DNA of 7,436 bases, from positions 1-7,436 of the forward strand of contig CALQED020000052.1 in the NCBI GenBank assembly GCA_943329505.2, read 5' to 3'. The translations under genes and the position numbers were made by a program. Under the pieces are notes generated by a model that made no database searches, was not told the DNA's origin, and saw only the letters and a list, made by a program, of their open reading frames with translations. Positions 6,051 to 7,436 of this stretch are shown here, piece after piece. Source of the stretch: Polynucleobacter meluiroseus (GTDB taxonomy: Bacteria > Pseudomonadota > Gammaproteobacteria > Burkholderiales > Burkholderiaceae). The first letter of the stretch is position 1, and every line of letters starts with the position of its first letter.

Positions 6051-7019
6051 CTATTCTTCCAACTGAATATTGCGAGCTTTGGCTAAAGTAGTCCATCGCC
6101 TGTTTTCATTTTTAATAAATTGCCCAAACTGCTCTGGGGTCATCGGCATTGGATCTACTGCCTCAATCGCTAATTTTTCGCGAAGTTCAGGTAACTTTAA
6201 TGCAGCGACCTGTGTTTCATTTAAGCGCTTCACAATATCCGCTGGTATCCCGGCTGGCCCGACCGAGCCATACCATTGCATCGCATCGAATCCCTTAAAG
6301 CCTAACTCTTCCATCGTAGGAACGTCCTTTAAGACTGGGCTTCGCCTTGGCCCAGTAACAGCCAATGCTCGCACCCTCCCAGCGTTGATGTATTGCAAAG
6401 CGGCGGCTAAGCCTGGAAACATCGCTTGGGTTTGACCGCCCAATAAATCATTAAATGCAGGAGCAATACCTCGATATGGGATATGAAGAATAAAGAGTCC
6501 AGTCTCTTGCTTAAATAACTCCATTGTCATGTGTGTCAAGGATCCCTGGCCGGCAGTGCCATAACTCAACTTGCCAGGATTCTTGCGCACATAGTCAATA
6601 AACTCCGCCATATTTTTAACTGGCACCTGACTATTCACAACTAAAACATTCGGGGTAGCACCAATCATTCCGATTGGTGTGAAATCCTTAATGGGGTCAT
6701 AAGGAATTTTTCTGGTGGCTGGAGTTGTGCCATGAGTTGCAACATAACCCTGCATCAAAGTGTAGCCATCAGGTGCTGCACGCATGGTATTTTGTGATGC
6801 GATCACGCCACCGCCGCCACTTTGATTTTCTACGACAAAAGTTTGGCCCAATAAGCGACCCCACCGCTCGGTAACCACTCGGGCAATCATATCGTTACCA
6901 CCGCCAGCCGCCACTGGAACGATATACCGAATAGGTTTTGTAGGGTATGCCTGAGCATAGGAAGAAAAAGGGAGTGTCAGGGCTAGAGAAGCCCCTAAAA
7001 AGTCTCGACGATTCATCAT
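6051..7019 (-). CDS. Bug-family (TctC-like) receptor with Tat-type signal
   Basis: A full-length receptor of 322 residues from the ATG at 7019. The N-terminus MMNRRDFLGASLAL contains an RRDFLG twin-arginine motif, a hydrophobic core and SYAQA near residues 20-24, unlike the Sec-type leaders of the other two visible receptor starts. Family motifs are YPTKPIRYIVPVAAGGGND (25-43), TFVVENQSGGGG (60-71), APDGYTLMQ (82-90), VLVVNSQVPVKN (125-136), LSYGTAGQGSLTH (151-163), LHIPYRGIAPA (178-188), LGGQTQAMF (193-201), INAGRVRALAVTG (211-223) and KDVPTMEELG (231-240). A TTG at 7031 would add four residues, but a GGA 8 nt upstream favours the ATG at 7019; the adjacent ATG at 7016 is also possible. It follows another Bug gene by 27 nt, probably in one operon. 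The ligand is unknown. Confidence 0.95.
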   Translation of the reverse strand: MMNRRDFLGASLALTLPFSSYAQAYPTKPIRYIVPVAAGGGNDMIARVVTERWGRLLGQTFVVENQSGGGGVIASQNTMRAAPDGYTLMQGYVATHGTTPATRKIPYDPIKDFTPIGMIGATPNVLVVNSQVPVKNMAEFIDYVRKNPGKLSYGTAGQGSLTHMTMELFKQETGLFILHIPYRGIAPAFNDLLGGQTQAMFPGLAAALQYINAGRVRALAVTGPRRSPVLKDVPTMEELGFKGFDAMQWYGSVGPAGIPADIVKRLNETQVAALKLPELREKLAIEAVDPMPMTPEQFGQFIKNENRRWTTLAKARNIQLEE

Positions 7020-7046
7020 GTATTTATCCAAAAAATATGTTGCTCA

Positions 7047-7436
7047 TTAATCGCTTTTGACATCAGCAGATTTCACCAGATTAACCCAAAATTTTTCATC
7101 TTCCGATAAAAATTTTGCAAACTGTGCTGGTGAAGTCGATAAGGCTATATCAGTACCTTCGCGTGCCAAAGAGGCTTTCACACTCGGCTGCTTTAGTGAG
7201 GCTTGCGTAGCTTCAAATATTTTTTCCACAATGGCTGTGGGCGTTCCTGCTGGGACAAATAAACCATACCAAAAGTCGATAGCGAAACCAGGCACGCCAG
7301 CTTCTTTCATACCGGGAATACCTGGCGCCAATGGGGATCGATTGGGAGCTGAAACTGCCAAACCGCGCAAACGGCCTGCTTGAATCATTGGCAATACAGA
7401 GGGCGGCGTTCCAAAAGTTAATTGCGTATCTCCAGC
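7047..7436 (-). CDS. Bug-family (TctC-like) receptor, C-terminal part
   Basis: The frame is open from the right edge to the TAA at 7047, giving the last 129 residues; start and signal peptide lie outside. It begins AGDTQLTFGTPPSVLPMIQAG, the second-domain segment of Bug proteins, and continues with GRLRGLAVSAPNRSP, PGIPGMKEAGVPGF, WYGLFVPAGTP and a C-terminal helical region ending KSADVKSD. Internal TTG and ATG codons near 7394 and 7388 are not the start, because family motifs continue upstream of them. By eye it is clearly diverged from the downstream receptor at 6051-7019, so this is not a recent tandem duplication. Confidence 0.92.
   Translation of the reverse strand, partial: AGDTQLTFGTPPSVLPMIQAGRLRGLAVSAPNRSPLAPGIPGMKEAGVPGFAIDFWYGLFVPAGTPTAIVEKIFEATQASLKQPSVKASLAREGTDIALSTSPAQFAKFLSEDEKFWVNLVKSADVKSD

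Noticed and set aside
6051..7436. Tandem Bug genes as a recent duplication
   Set aside because: The comparable C-terminal halves differ at most positions by eye, so they are old paralogues.
1..7436. Mobile element, phage, CRISPR or toxin-antitoxin content
   Set aside because: No transposase, integrase, terminal repeats, spaced direct repeats or small paired genes were found on either strand.

Overview
The window looks like an accessory catabolic and uptake region from a member of the Burkholderiales. The main reason is four separate periplasmic receptors of the Bug (TctC-like, tripartite tricarboxylate transporter) family within 7.4 kb; large, mostly orphan expansions of this family are a Burkholderiales hallmark. 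The base composition is AT-rich by eye for that order, which would fit a small-genome freshwater lineage such as Polynucleobacter. That genus guess is inference only.

Layout, left to right. (A) Positions 1-1774, minus strand: a tight three-gene operon read right to left, encoding a beta-keto acid cleavage enzyme (BKACE/DUF849), a one-domain cupin, and a Bug receptor cut by the left edge. Gaps are 9 and 8 nt, with ribosome sites overlapping the preceding stop codons. (B) 1822-2481, plus strand: a TetR-family regulator divergent from the BKACE operon across only 47 bp; those 47 bp hold an imperfect 19-bp palindrome that may be its operator. (C) 2468-4481, minus strand: a cyclase-family (PF04199) metal hydrolase followed by a second Bug receptor, whose end overlaps the end of tetR by 14 bp. 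(D) 4482-4817: a 336-bp divergent control region with a promoter-like sequence and a 16-bp palindrome next to the cyclase gene, and a possible 11-codon leader ORF on the other side. (E) 4818-5909, plus strand: an ACMSD-like amidohydrolase with a twin-arginine signal, closed by a strong hairpin terminator that can also serve the facing operon. (F) 6051-7436, minus strand: two more Bug receptors in tandem, the upstream one cut by the right edge.

How the parts may work together (inference). Bug receptors capture carboxylated small molecules in the periplasm. The three enzyme types act on ring or amide bonds (cyclase family), on carboxylated ring or enol acids (amidohydrolase), and on a beta-keto acid (BKACE, which uses acetyl-CoA and releases acetoacetate plus a shorter CoA ester). 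Each enzyme transcription unit except the amidohydrolase ends in its own receptor. This suggests a regulated module for scavenging an unidentified carboxylated, possibly aromatic-derived, compound. No TctA/TctB membrane subunits, CoA ligase, dehydrogenase or oxygenase lies in the window, so the pathway cannot be completed from here. No RNA genes, insertion sequences, CRISPR arrays or phage genes were seen.
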